Origin: an uncultured Fibrobacter sp.
Lineage (GTDB): Bacteria; Fibrobacterota; Fibrobacteria; Fibrobacterales; Fibrobacteraceae
Assembly: GCF_900316465.1 (NCBI RefSeq)
Contig: NZ_ONDD01000001.1
Location: 62,001-126,000 of the forward strand
DNA: 64,000 bases
Direction of reading: 5' to 3'
Position 1 is the first letter of the stretch. Every line of letters starts with the position of its first letter. The translations under genes were made by a program, and so were the position numbers. A model generated the notes under the pieces. The model saw nothing but the letters and a program-made list of their open reading frames with translations, made no database searches and was not told the DNA's origin. Shown here piece after piece: positions 17,498 to 27,519 of the stretch.

Positions 17498-18535
17498 ATG
17501 AAAATTTTGGTTACAGGTGCAGCAGGTTTTATTGGTTCCAAGCTCATGTTCATGCTTGCAGAACGCGGCGATGAAGTTGTAGGCCTCGACAATATTAACG
17601 ACTATTACGATGTACGCCTCAAGTACGGCCGCCTCCGCGAAGGCGGCATCGAGCAGCCCGGCGACAACTTCGCCTACGGCGCCATGGTTCAAAGCACCAA
17701 GTACATGAACTGCCGATTTGTAAAGATGGGCATCGACGACAAGGAACCGCTCGACAAGCTCTTTGCCGAAGAAAAGTTCGACAAGGTCGTGAACCTCGCC
17801 GCCCAAGCAGGCGTGCGCTACTCCATTACGAACCCGTATGCTTACCTGCAAAGCAACCTGGTCGGTTTTCTGAACATTCTGGAAGCCTGCCGCCACAACC
17901 AAGTCAAGTATCTCGTGTTTGCCTCGTCGAGTTCCGTGTACGGCCTCAACAGCAAGGTGCCTTACAGCGAAGATGACAAGGTCGACAATCCGGTGAGCCT
18001 GTACGCCGCCAGCAAGAAGAGCAACGAGCTCATGGCCCACAGCTACAGCAAGCTTTACAACCTGCCCGTCGCGGGTCTACGGTTCTTTACCGTATACGGG
18101 CCGTGGGGACGTCCCGACATGTCGCCCATGCTTTTTGCCCGCGCCATTTCCAAGGGCGAACCCATCAAGGTATTCAACAACGGCGACATGATCCGCGACT
18201 TTACCTACATCGATGACATCGCCGAAGGCACCATCCACACGCTGGACCATGTGCCCGATGCCGCCAAGTGTCCAAACAACGTACCCTACAAGATTTATAA
18301 CATCGGCTGCAGCCACCCCATAAAGCTTATGGACTTTATTGCGGAAATCGAAAACGCTTACGGCGAGCCTGCCAAGAAGAACTTCTTGCCCATGCAGCCC
18401 GGCGACGTGTACCAGACCAACGCCGATACCACCAAGCTCGAAACAGAATGCGGCTACAAGCCCCACTGGAGCCTGCACGACGGCATCGCCGAATTCATGA
18501 AGTGGTACAAGAGCGACAAGAACCCGCTGAAGTAG
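17498..18535 (+). CDS. NAD-dependent epimerase, UDP-glucuronate 4-epimerase type
   Basis: The enzyme is predicted to interconvert UDP-glucuronate and UDP-galacturonate for surface polysaccharides. It has 345 residues, the usual length. It has the NAD-binding TGAAGFIGS at residues 6-14, GLDNINDYYDVRLK, the SSSVYG segment near 145, the catalytic YAASK near 168, and RFFTVYGPWGRPDM, which is characteristic of this subgroup of extended SDRs. Cytoplasmic. It is a single-gene unit: rluE is divergent upstream and a terminator follows. It may supply precursor to the glycan locus at 48-64 kb, but that is inference. Confidence 0.9.
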   Translation: MKILVTGAAGFIGSKLMFMLAERGDEVVGLDNINDYYDVRLKYGRLREGGIEQPGDNFAYGAMVQSTKYMNCRFVKMGIDDKEPLDKLFAEEKFDKVVNLAAQAGVRYSITNPYAYLQSNLVGFLNILEACRHNQVKYLVFASSSSVYGLNSKVPYSEDDKVDNPVSLYAASKKSNELMAHSYSKLYNLPVAGLRFFTVYGPWGRPDMSPMLFARAISKGEPIKVFNNGDMIRDFTYIDDIAEGTIHTLDHVPDAAKCPNNVPYKIYNIGCSHPIKLMDFIAEIENAYGEPAKKNFLPMQPGDVYQTNADTTKLETECGYKPHWSLHDGIAEFMKWYKSDKNPLK

Positions 18536-18571
18536 CAAACCATAAACCGCAAGCGCTTTAACTAAAAACAA

Positions 18572-18604
18572 AAAACGGACTGCTCAACGCAGCCCGTTTT
18601 GTTT
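18572..18604 (+). terminator. Rho-independent terminator after the epimerase
   Basis: AAAACGGACTG (18572-18582) pairs with CAGCCCGTTTT (18590-18600) with one A-C mismatch, followed by GTTT. It lies between convergent genes; the A-run before the stem may let it act on both strands. Confidence 0.75.
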
Positions 18605-18642
18605 AAAAGCAAAATTCAATAGGACTATAAAATTGACATATT

Positions 18643-21600
18643 TTACTTGCATGTCGGTGTGCCGCCAACAAAATTCGCAGCAACATTATCTCCATTGAAT
18701 TGAATGTACCATCCGCCATCTTTTTTCGTCAGCGGATCAAAATATGACGACCAGTCAAACCAGCTATCACAGAAATCCGTGCCATTAACATTAACGCAAA
18801 GTCCTGCATACGCTCCAAGAAAAGTTCCTGCAGTCTTCGTAAAATAGCATCCCTGCTTATTTGACCCATTCCATCCAGTTTTTATAACATTATCACATCC
18901 ACTAGAACATGTACAATGACATTCACCCTCGTCATCCGTTTCCTCCTCATCGTCATCATCCGACACAAATGTCACGTTGAAATTGCAAGAGGTTGTTGCC
19001 GTACCACGAGTCAGCGTCAATGTATGTTCCACAGGACCACCCGTTCCATTAACGTTATAGAAAGAGATTGATCCACTAGTATAATTTGACCCAGAGCCAT
19101 CTGTTGTTGCAGGCGAAATAGAATACGAGCAGCCGTCGCTACAACCCGTAACAGACGGTGTTATGGAAATAGCCGTTCCCGGGTTTTGATTGGTAACTGC
19201 AGTCGAAGAACAAGAAAGTGTACTGGTGTCATCGTCATCGTCATCATCGTCGTCATCGTTATCGCCACCATTATTGTTGTTGCCAGATCCGGCAATAGTC
19301 CAAGACGGCGAACAACTTGTAACAGCAACGCCATTCAGAGTCATGTTAATATGATACGTGACATCCGAAGATTGCTGAGCGATCGTGGGCAAAGCAACGC
19401 TATAGCTCGTACCGGTTCCTGTTCCAGTCGGTGAGAAGCCGGCAATTACATTTCCAAGCGCATCGGAAGCACCAAGCGCAACAGACCACGAACTTCCATC
19501 ATTTGCAGGAACAATTGTCGCCGTAAATGATCCATTCGATATTGCACATTCCGACACGCTTGCCGGAGAAGCCGCCACCACATCAAAGCTGCCGCAATTC
19601 TTAGATTTTCCCATCGATTCAATGGTATAAGCATACGAAGTCGCGCTAAGCGCAGTCGCCGTGTTCACTGGAGGCGTCCACGTGTCACTGCTTCCTGACT
19701 GAGAACCTTCTGCCGTCGTAACAGGACTCGTCGACAGAGATAACGTATATGGGCAACCTGTCGAAGGACAGTTCGCAATGGAATAGCTAAGAGTCGGAAC
19801 CCCCTGTCCCTGAACAGCAGTTCCAGAAGCGACGCTGCAAGTAATTTCTACCGGCGAATAGCTTGCCGTCGGAGAACACGTTACCACGTCATCAATCAAA
19901 TTCTTTGCCGAAATGGTGAACGTGATTTCTTGAGTAGAATTATTCTCATTCAACCTTTCATAGAATCCGGCATCCGGTATAGTGAATACACCATCAGAGG
20001 GACACGTCAATTCAGCATGGTTCGTAACATCAATACTCGTGCTGTTAACAGAGATGGAACAGCCATTCTCCTTGGCACCGGCAATATTATTGATATTGGC
20101 GGTAACCACCCACGATGTTCCGTTATAGCGAGCAGAACAATTCGAAAGGCCCAAGGCATAAGGGCATGTCGTTCTTGCCGATTCAACCGTGAAACCGGCA
20201 TCACCGACGACTACGATTGCCGTCACATGTTCCGGATCAAAACCATCTGCATTCGACATAATTTCGACACTCAGAGAATGCTCCCCTTCATACGACAAAG
20301 TCGAAGGCAAACTCTTATGACCATTGACATCCTTCAGACTGACAATCACCTGTCCACCGTTGCTCAAACCGGCGATTCTGATGAAGAACGTCGCTTCTCG
20401 CATGTTGATTCCATCTGTACTTATATCAATTGTATTTTCGCCAGCCGACGCATGATAGGTTTCGCTCAACAGGCTGCCGTAATTATTCGTACAAGGAATA
20501 AGTTCGCCAACCCAGAAGGATTCACAACTAATTGCACTTGTTCCCAAACTGGTAGACACCCCTGTCGGGCAAGTAACAGTCACCTTGGCATCCTTGTTTT
20601 CAGGGCCATGGGCGCCTTCTTCTGTAAAGTTATAAGTAGAGCTTGTCAACTTATATCCATAATTCGCGTCAGAGATCTGATTCGAAACGTTATCGCTTCC
20701 GTTATAGAAATAATCGGGAGTACAGTTGTTTTCGGTAAACCAGCTAGAAATATTCACCCACGGCGTTACATCTGTATTGATAGGTACAAGTCCACCAAGA
20801 TAATTCGCCTTGAAGGAACAGTGAACCGTCGGTATATCCCAGCAACCTTCACCCGGGTAAGAAGAGCTTTCCCATCCGATATCGTAAAGCGAGTAGGCAT
20901 CATCTGACAGTTTCATGCCGACATACTTATTGTTCATCGAACTGTATCCAGAAACATCCATCGAAACCGTTTCAGTTTCGTCGCCAATAGTCACAACGAT
21001 TGTGAGCATATTATCTTGCAGAATCAGCTGAACAACCGCACGAGTATTACTCGTGATAGTAAATTTTTTAGACATATACTCCCAACATCCGTTAGAGTTG
21101 TTTCTTCCTTGGCCATTATCTTTACAGACATGGAGAACCAAATCTTTATTCTTTGAACCATAAAGGCTGAATGTCGTATAGTCCGTCGCATCTTCATTAG
21201 AACGGAATATCAAGCCCGAGTTCAAGAAGATATTACTGCTACTATTTTGCGCCATAGGAACAGTCATCAAGGCGCTCATCGTGCCATTCGGCCCAGCTTC
21301 CTTAGAACTCAAGATAACCGTCTGTCGACCATTACTACTGTTTTGGTTTCCGTTGCCAACATTTCCCTGTGAAATCGAGCCTTCGCTCGAATTTATAATC
21401 GGAGCCACATTTTCGTTTTTATTCGAATTTCCGTTACCATTATCCTTATTTTTATCCTTATCTTTTCCATTTCCGCCACCATTTCCATTACCGCTATTGC
21501 CATAAATCAGTTGCCATTCTTCTGAAATGGATCTCACAGAACAAGGCGGATTGGCACAGTTGGCAATACAATGAGTATTTGCACCCGTACAGAAGGCGGC

Positions 21601-24600
21601 CAAGCCAGCAAAATCTTCATAGAAGCAATGTTTATCCACATCGTTGAACGTTGCCGTCACCGTATTATTGCCTTGAATCTTTGGTATCGTATAAGACTCA
21701 GATGTATAGCCATCAGAAGAAGTGCAATCGGTCCCAGAGCAATGCCAATACGAGAACTTGTCACTCACATCGTTTTCGTACTCTACCTTTACAGCGTACC
21801 CAGCATAAACGCTGTAAGTACAAGACGCATCAGAGCAGACCTGGTCAGGAGTGTCAGAGAACGCTCCATTTGAACTGATAAACACATTCAGCTTGGTGTT
21901 ATCCGAAATAGCACCCTTTTTACTCTCTTTATTGACGGTCAGCGAATAAACCTTGCGTTTCAGCGATGCATACAAGTCATAGGTTTGTTCATCTTCGGCC
22001 TGAGCAATCCTATTGTTGTCCACCGGAATAATCAATTCGCAGTAATTAGGAACATTGGAGGCCCCGACAAGCGAAATAGCCATATTCGTTCCGCAAGTCC
22101 ATGCGTTGTTCCTATTGCTCGATGTAGGATCTTTTATCTTACAGTTCAGGCCTTGGGCCTTGACCCATTCTCCCGTAACAAGGTCATCGCAGTCAGGCAA
22201 ATTGACCTTGCTGGCATAGCCATTGTTCGCACAATCTTCAGCATAGATTGTACAATACTGAGCAATAGATTTTCTTTCAATGTCGGCATAACCCGTCAAG
22301 AACACTTTTTCAATATTCGGAGTGCCAATCGTACAGCCTTCGCAAGGAGTTATCAACTGGAATACGACTTCACCTCTTGCCGCATCCGATGCCAGAGACA
22401 CCGTAAACAAGGGCTTGTGTATTGTCGTCGTTGCCGAAGGAACAGCCGTCACCTTGTAGAGTCTGCCACTAGAATTGCCGCGCAATTCGACACCAGCCTG
22501 AGGCGTAACCGTCCAGCCACTCGGAATCGAAGAAACCAATACATCCACCTCAATATTACCGTGGCTGAACTGAGGAATCTCCAGAGAAACCGTTGCAGGC
22601 GTTCCCGAATTCACTTCTGCTTCAGGATCGACAAAATGCACCGCAGGATCGAGGCCAGACAATCCATCGACCACCACATAGAACGGATTATCGCCATACT
22701 CGGTACTTCTATACTTACAGTTGTATATTCCCTTGGCGATTTTATTTCCATCTTGATACAAGAGTCCCGTTGTATTAATGGAGCCCGAAGTACAGGTTAC
22801 ATTGGCCGGATTCTTAACCTCTGTAGCACCGTTCAAATTGACGACATTATAGTAGTCGCTCAGTCGGCCCACAGGGTTCTGCGGCAAGTAAATCACACGC
22901 GGCAACACCAACACCGAGGCAGCAATCGTTTCGTAATGATCTGCCGCAGGATTCGCCTCTGTAGTCGCATGCTGAGACACCAAAGAAATTCCGAGCTGAG
23001 GAGCCGTTGCAATATGATAGGTGTCATAACCTTGAGGCGTTTCAGACGAAGCGCTTGTCGGTGTCGCGGCCGAAGAAGACGAGGTAACCGTTCCACCGCA
23101 AGGAACATCATCACTATTACAGATAACACCCGCATCCAATAGCGTCTGAACAACATCCGGGCTATAAGTAAGCGTAGCATCTTTCAAGTCAGCTTTAGCA
23201 CAGGCCGTAGCCGGAGAATAAATGGTTCCGGTCAAGTTCAAATCAGCCGATTCGCCAATATCACCCAGGGTATAAATAAAGGTATTCTTTGCATCCTTCT
23301 GAATGTACCTTGCGCCTTTTTTCAGATAATAGAACACAAAGGCATCGTCTGCAACATTGAGAAGACCATTCTGACCCGGCTGAAGGATATCTTCGACAAC
23401 AATAATGTATTTACCCTTGAGCTCCAACGATTCTTGGGTATAGTTTCCATCTGTACTAGTCAAGTCAACGACAAGGAATCCATTGTACAAACGATCTTCA
23501 TGTTCGGTTTCATTTTCAGTATAGCAATCATTAAGTGTCTTTGTAAAGCCCGACTGCGGCCAACTCGTGATATTGGCAGCGCAACCCAAACCTGCATAGC
23601 TGATAAACTCGTCGTAAGCAGTAATCAACGGATCGTTTACCACAAATTTAGAGCCCTCGCAACCATTTTCTTCTTTCCACAAGGCAAAACATTTTTCCTT
23701 TACTTCGTCTGCACAATTAAAGGGCTTAGAAGACACATTACGGGAAACCGTTCCCTGCGACGTGAACCAAGGCGACACTCCACATTCAGGGCGCCATGCA
23801 GTGCCATAGCCGCAATAGGGCGAGCCAGTGATTTCATGCCCTTTGTGGTTCAACAAGCGATAAAACTGTCCACCCGTTCCAGTAACATGAACCGCACCAG
23901 CAATATTTTCATTTGTATGAGACGAGTTGGTATATCGCGTATCTTGACTGTTTACAGAAGAATTGACAAAATATCCAAGAATGTCTTTATGCCAATGGGA
24001 ATCTGTATAGGTGCCAAAGTCAACTGTCTTTGCACCATCCGGCATATAATAGATATAATAAAGATCATCAGCAGCAGTATGTTGCACATACGGATGATAA
24101 ACTTCATTAGACCAATAGTCGCTATTGCAAGCGTTATCAGAGCACGATCTTGGCTTGTCCGTTGATTCAGTAAAATGAATACTATAAAGATTATCTACAT
24201 AATCTTGAGATGGATAAGCAGTCTTTATATAAACCTTAGAATTTGTTTTGTTACCCAAGATAATCTTACTGGCATCACTATAGTTGTCACTGGTGGTGAC
24301 TTTATTATAACTGCTACAAGAAATAAGATCCGCATCGCCAAAGGCACACGTACGCGTACCATCCTTTCTCACTTTTTTGGTCATAATCTGGTACCATTGT
24401 TGCTCATAAGTCGCATTCAGACGCTTTACTTTATTGCGATCAAGCCATGCCCCATTATCTGCTGCACCGCAATGGCCCGTAAGCTTAACCGTTTCACAGG
24501 TTTTTGTGCGCCAATCGTCATTTCTACAAGCGCCAGCAGCCAATTCACCGCCCGCTTCACAAGTACATTCCTTGTAATAGCACTCGTATTCAACATTAGC

Positions 24601-25623
24601 ACATGTACATGCATTAGCAGGAGCATCTATATTTCCATACCACAGGTTATTATTGCCCGGCATCCAGACATTTCCTTCGACTCGGAACACATCACTTGTT
24701 CCGCTGGAAACGACCATCGCATTTTCTGAAAGGCACAAATCCTTCTCGATAACGATTGCCCTATCAGACGCACTCTGGTTCGTTATCAAAGTTCCATTCA
24801 CCGTTGCACTTCCGGCAATATTAATAGAACCGGTTCCACCATGTTGGACCTTTCCTTCAAAGTAAACATCGCCCGCGGCATCTTTTAAAAGGCCATCAAA
24901 ATTTCCACCCACATACAGTTCTTTGGTAGAAAAGCCATTGTTTTCAGAAGATACATTTCCGCCTACACATGTCGTACCTCCGACATTTATGTTATTACCG
25001 CTGAGAGAAACATTACCTGTCACCACCCAGTTCTTAGTCACCACCGGAGGGTTTCCGTTCCAGTCGCCATTTACCGCAGCCGATGTCACCACCACCTGTG
25101 TTGAATGGAAACCGCCGCCATAATATGCGTAATCAAAATCCGTCGTACTGCTGTGTTTCTTTCCGGGCACCTTCACCTGATACAATCCGGTCACATTCAA
25201 AATGGCGACTTCACTATGTCTTGTGCCATTACGGGCTTGACCTGCAGACAAGATTTCCAGCTTGTAGACATTGTTTTCGGTCTTTACGCCAGTCAGCCAG
25301 ACATCGTAAGTTTGCCCAGCCTTTGCCAGAGGACGCAATACAGAAGTCAACTGAATGGGCTTATTCGAATTTTCGAAAAACTGGCCAACGATACCACCCA
25401 CATCATTAGCATGGTAAGTCATCCAGGCGCGGGCATTTTCGATACCCGCAAGAGAGCTCTGGTAAGCTTCGCGCTGCAACATACGGCTAGCGCTCGACCT
25501 ACTTTCACTCGTAATCCATTTCCATGTAGCCGTTGCAGCAATAGTTGCAATCAGCATAAACAGCAAAACTGTAATTAAAGAAACGCCTGCTTTAGCAGCA
25601 ATCTTTCGTTGGTCAAAAAACAT
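18643..25623 (-). CDS. Giant minor pilin/pseudopilin (PilX/GspK-position) with huge Cys-rich extracellular region
   Basis: This 2326-residue protein is the last gene of the pseudopilin operon. It begins with a prepilin signal: KAG, then VSLITVLLFMLIATIAATATWKW, with likely cleavage after Gly13. Position +5 of the mature protein is Thr instead of the usual Glu, as in GspK-type tip pilins. An AGGAGGAG ribosome-binding site precedes the ATG. Beyond about residue 100 it is unlike any pilin: many Cys pairs, a serine linker (SSSSAATPTSASS, near 840), an Asn/Lys/Gly linker near 1385-1415, a run of ten Asp near 2125, and another acidic stretch (DDDDEEETDDEGE) near 2220. It ends in a Cys-rich domain. 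A pilus-tip adhesin role is inferred from operon position and architecture. Confidence 0.85.
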   Translation of the reverse strand: MFFDQRKIAAKAGVSLITVLLFMLIATIAATATWKWITSESRSSASRMLQREAYQSSLAGIENARAWMTYHANDVGGIVGQFFENSNKPIQLTSVLRPLAKAGQTYDVWLTGVKTENNVYKLEILSAGQARNGTRHSEVAILNVTGLYQVKVPGKKHSSTTDFDYAYYGGGFHSTQVVVTSAAVNGDWNGNPPVVTKNWVVTGNVSLSGNNINVGGTTCVGGNVSSENNGFSTKELYVGGNFDGLLKDAAGDVYFEGKVQHGGTGSINIAGSATVNGTLITNQSASDRAIVIEKDLCLSENAMVVSSGTSDVFRVEGNVWMPGNNNLWYGNIDAPANACTCANVEYECYYKECTCEAGGELAAGACRNDDWRTKTCETVKLTGHCGAADNGAWLDRNKVKRLNATYEQQWYQIMTKKVRKDGTRTCAFGDADLISCSSYNKVTTSDNYSDASKIILGNKTNSKVYIKTAYPSQDYVDNLYSIHFTESTDKPRSCSDNACNSDYWSNEVYHPYVQHTAADDLYYIYYMPDGAKTVDFGTYTDSHWHKDILGYFVNSSVNSQDTRYTNSSHTNENIAGAVHVTGTGGQFYRLLNHKGHEITGSPYCGYGTAWRPECGVSPWFTSQGTVSRNVSSKPFNCADEVKEKCFALWKEENGCEGSKFVVNDPLITAYDEFISYAGLGCAANITSWPQSGFTKTLNDCYTENETEHEDRLYNGFLVVDLTSTDGNYTQESLELKGKYIIVVEDILQPGQNGLLNVADDAFVFYYLKKGARYIQKDAKNTFIYTLGDIGESADLNLTGTIYSPATACAKADLKDATLTYSPDVVQTLLDAGVICNSDDVPCGGTVTSSSSAATPTSASSETPQGYDTYHIATAPQLGISLVSQHATTEANPAADHYETIAASVLVLPRVIYLPQNPVGRLSDYYNVVNLNGATEVKNPANVTCTSGSINTTGLLYQDGNKIAKGIYNCKYRSTEYGDNPFYVVVDGLSGLDPAVHFVDPEAEVNSGTPATVSLEIPQFSHGNIEVDVLVSSIPSGWTVTPQAGVELRGNSSGRLYKVTAVPSATTTIHKPLFTVSLASDAARGEVVFQLITPCEGCTIGTPNIEKVFLTGYADIERKSIAQYCTIYAEDCANNGYASKVNLPDCDDLVTGEWVKAQGLNCKIKDPTSSNRNNAWTCGTNMAISLVGASNVPNYCELIIPVDNNRIAQAEDEQTYDLYASLKRKVYSLTVNKESKKGAISDNTKLNVFISSNGAFSDTPDQVCSDASCTYSVYAGYAVKVEYENDVSDKFSYWHCSGTDCTSSDGYTSESYTIPKIQGNNTVTATFNDVDKHCFYEDFAGLAAFCTGANTHCIANCANPPCSVRSISEEWQLIYGNSGNGNGGGNGKDKDKNKDNGNGNSNKNENVAPIINSSEGSISQGNVGNGNQNSSNGRQTVILSSKEAGPNGTMSALMTVPMAQNSSSNIFLNSGLIFRSNEDATDYTTFSLYGSKNKDLVLHVCKDNGQGRNNSNGCWEYMSKKFTITSNTRAVVQLILQDNMLTIVVTIGDETETVSMDVSGYSSMNNKYVGMKLSDDAYSLYDIGWESSSYPGEGCWDIPTVHCSFKANYLGGLVPINTDVTPWVNISSWFTENNCTPDYFYNGSDNVSNQISDANYGYKLTSSTYNFTEEGAHGPENKDAKVTVTCPTGVSTSLGTSAISCESFWVGELIPCTNNYGSLLSETYHASAGENTIDISTDGINMREATFFIRIAGLSNGGQVIVSLKDVNGHKSLPSTLSYEGEHSLSVEIMSNADGFDPEHVTAIVVVGDAGFTVESARTTCPYALGLSNCSARYNGTSWVVTANINNIAGAKENGCSISVNSTSIDVTNHAELTCPSDGVFTIPDAGFYERLNENNSTQEITFTISAKNLIDDVVTCSPTASYSPVEITCSVASGTAVQGQGVPTLSYSIANCPSTGCPYTLSLSTSPVTTAEGSQSGSSDTWTPPVNTATALSATSYAYTIESMGKSKNCGSFDVVAASPASVSECAISNGSFTATIVPANDGSSWSVALGASDALGNVIAGFSPTGTGTGTSYSVALPTIAQQSSDVTYHINMTLNGVAVTSCSPSWTIAGSGNNNNGGDNDDDDDDDDDDTSTLSCSSTAVTNQNPGTAISITPSVTGCSDGCSYSISPATTDGSGSNYTSGSISFYNVNGTGGPVEHTLTLTRGTATTSCNFNVTFVSDDDDEEETDDEGECHCTCSSGCDNVIKTGWNGSNKQGCYFTKTAGTFLGAYAGLCVNVNGTDFCDSWFDWSSYFDPLTKKDGGWYIQFNGDNVAANFVGGTPTCK

Positions 25624-25632
25624 ATACTCCTC

Positions 25633-26934
25633 CTAGTCTCTGGGACCATTACTTGGAGTGGGTACAATCAAGGTAACGTCACCCGTTTCGCCACGGCCAT
25701 CGCCGTGAGCGCCGCGACTAACGCTCATCCTCAATCGAAAAGCTTTAACATTTTTCTTTTCAGAAACAGCAATAGTGGATGCGACGAACTTATAGTTAGA
25801 GCTTTCTACCTTCTTAAACACGACATCATTAAACTGGATTTTTCCACTTGCCGCCACAGGCGAATAAGTGGAGAACGTAAAAGCAATACAAACATCGTTA
25901 ACCGCTTCCTTGACCGAGAATCGCATGGTACGCTTACCAGCAGAGGCACCGCTCATTGTCGGCGGGAAGAAAAGGAAGTCATTGATTTGGGCCGGACGCT
26001 TACCGTCAGCAATTTTTCTGAACCCGACAGACATGTGGTCTCGTCCAGGAACAAACATTCGGCTAACGTCATCGCTTGCAAAGGGCATCGAGAACGAAAG
26101 TTCATATTCCACATCGGGCTGTAACGAGAACCTGGAACATTGCGCATTCCAAACGGCCGTTGTAGAATTCTTTTCGCCCAAGAACACCTGGTTACCAAGT
26201 TTCTGGTTCAGCAGCGGTGCCTCATTTTCAAAATCGTAATTAGTGGCAAAGCCAGTCAGGGCAACGCTTGTTCCTCCTTCTACAGGAGTCACCGTCAAGA
26301 ACAAGAAATCGCCTTCGCCATATCTTGGAATCAACTTGAATTCCTTATTTTCTGTAGCAGGGGGAACTGCAGGAGCCGGGAATATAACCGCTGCCGCAGA
26401 GGTCGCCCCCGGAGTAGCCGGCATGACCTTGAAGGTATCTACTCCCGTAGCCATTTCAACCGTTGACGGTTCATCGTTCGGGCACGAACTTGACGCAGTA
26501 CCTTCGACGGTCTTGCAAGAACGATAGAGCGTTTTGCCTTCCGTTTTCCAGACCACAGAATCCACCGCCTCGTAAGCGCCAGCATCGGTATAGCGGACTC
26601 GCTTGAACGTCAACATGTCATGGGCAGCATCAATAGCCGTAACTGCATAAGAAGAAGAATCCTTCAAATCGTTATCGCTATTCGTAGGATCCATATACAC
26701 ACGCGGATACAGCCCATAGGTAGTCACATCCAAAGAAGCTTTTGCCCCAAGCTGAGCCGCATCTTCCTTAAAAAGCGTTCCGACATTTTCAGCTTCTTGC
26801 GATGCCTTCAACATGTTCTGGGTACGTACGCGGAACTTGGTCGAATTGCTAAAAGCCTCACCGGCAATCAGCACGATGATACCAAGAATGGCCATATAGA
26901 CCAACAATTCCATGAGGGTAAAACCGCGTTTCAT
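25633..26934 (-). CDS. Type IV minor pilin/pseudopilin, PilW/GspJ-like
   Basis: This 433-residue protein has a short leader MKRG followed by FTLMELLVYMAILGIIVLIAGEAF, a canonical prepilin peptidase site with Glu at +5. The following FSNSTKFRVRTQNMLKASQEAENVGTLFKEDAAQLG resembles PilW/GspJ helices. The large C-terminal part is beta-rich with Fibrobacter-like jelly-roll character (CIAFTFSTYSPVAASGKIQFNDVVF). Its ATG overlaps the stop of the upstream gene (ATGA), and the next gene begins 9 bp after its stop, so translation of the operon is coupled. It would sit in the inner membrane and then at the tip of a pilus or pseudopilus. Confidence 0.88.
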   Translation of the reverse strand: MKRGFTLMELLVYMAILGIIVLIAGEAFSNSTKFRVRTQNMLKASQEAENVGTLFKEDAAQLGAKASLDVTTYGLYPRVYMDPTNSDNDLKDSSSYAVTAIDAAHDMLTFKRVRYTDAGAYEAVDSVVWKTEGKTLYRSCKTVEGTASSSCPNDEPSTVEMATGVDTFKVMPATPGATSAAAVIFPAPAVPPATENKEFKLIPRYGEGDFLFLTVTPVEGGTSVALTGFATNYDFENEAPLLNQKLGNQVFLGEKNSTTAVWNAQCSRFSLQPDVEYELSFSMPFASDDVSRMFVPGRDHMSVGFRKIADGKRPAQINDFLFFPPTMSGASAGKRTMRFSVKEAVNDVCIAFTFSTYSPVAASGKIQFNDVVFKKVESSNYKFVASTIAVSEKKNVKAFRLRMSVSRGAHGDGRGETGDVTLIVPTPSNGPRD

Positions 26935-27497
26935 CTGATTACCCCAGAAATCGTGATAGACTGCGTTGAGTTTTTAAAATCCCAGTTGACCTTGACATCA
27001 AGGCGTTTGGCATAAACGTGTGCCACCGTTTTTTCAGAAGTTTCGGTAGCATTCTCTGAATACTGGGTCTGATTGCTCGACAAATAATCGGCATCAGACG
27101 ACACGGTTACCACGGCCTTGTATTCAACCTTCATTTTGTTGGGTAGAATTCCAGGCTGTCCGTCCCATTCACGAATCACCTTGATGGTATCGGGCTCCAA
27201 GGCTCCTGCGCCACCTGTTTTTGCCAAGGTCAGGCAACCGGCGCCACAAGAAACAAGTTTGTCGTCAGACAATTCAGCAATGCCCCTTGCGCTCAAGGTG
27301 TCGATAATCTGCTGGGCCACTTCGGTCGCACCGTCGCGACCACGAATACGGAGAAGGGCGTCACGATTGCCACTCTGCAAATTCATGACAGCCATATACA
27401 AAAAGCCGAGCACGGCAGCAGCGATTAGCACCTCTGCTATACCAAAGCCGCGCTTGCCCTGCGGGCGCAACTTTCCATATAAAGTTTTGTCCAACAT
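26931..27497 (-). CDS. Type IV minor pilin/pseudopilin, PilV/GspI-like
   Basis: The 188-residue protein starts at ATG 27497 (MLDKTLYGKL) behind a GGAG box; the longer frame starts at TTG. The leader ends KRG, followed by FGIAEVLIAAAVLGFLYMAVM, a prepilin site with Glu at +5. The segment GNRDALLRIRGRDGATEVAQQIIDTL matches the helical region of PilV/GspI proteins. It is the second gene of the operon and overlaps the third by four bases. Confidence 0.87.
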   Translation of the reverse strand: MLDKTLYGKLRPQGKRGFGIAEVLIAAAVLGFLYMAVMNLQSGNRDALLRIRGRDGATEVAQQIIDTLSARGIAELSDDKLVSCGAGCLTLAKTGGAGALEPDTIKVIREWDGQPGILPNKMKVEYKAVVTVSSDADYLSSNQTQYSENATETSEKTVAHVYAKRLDVKVNWDFKNSTQSITISGVIR

Positions 27498-27519
27498 CCG
27501 TACTCCACCCAAAAAAAGA

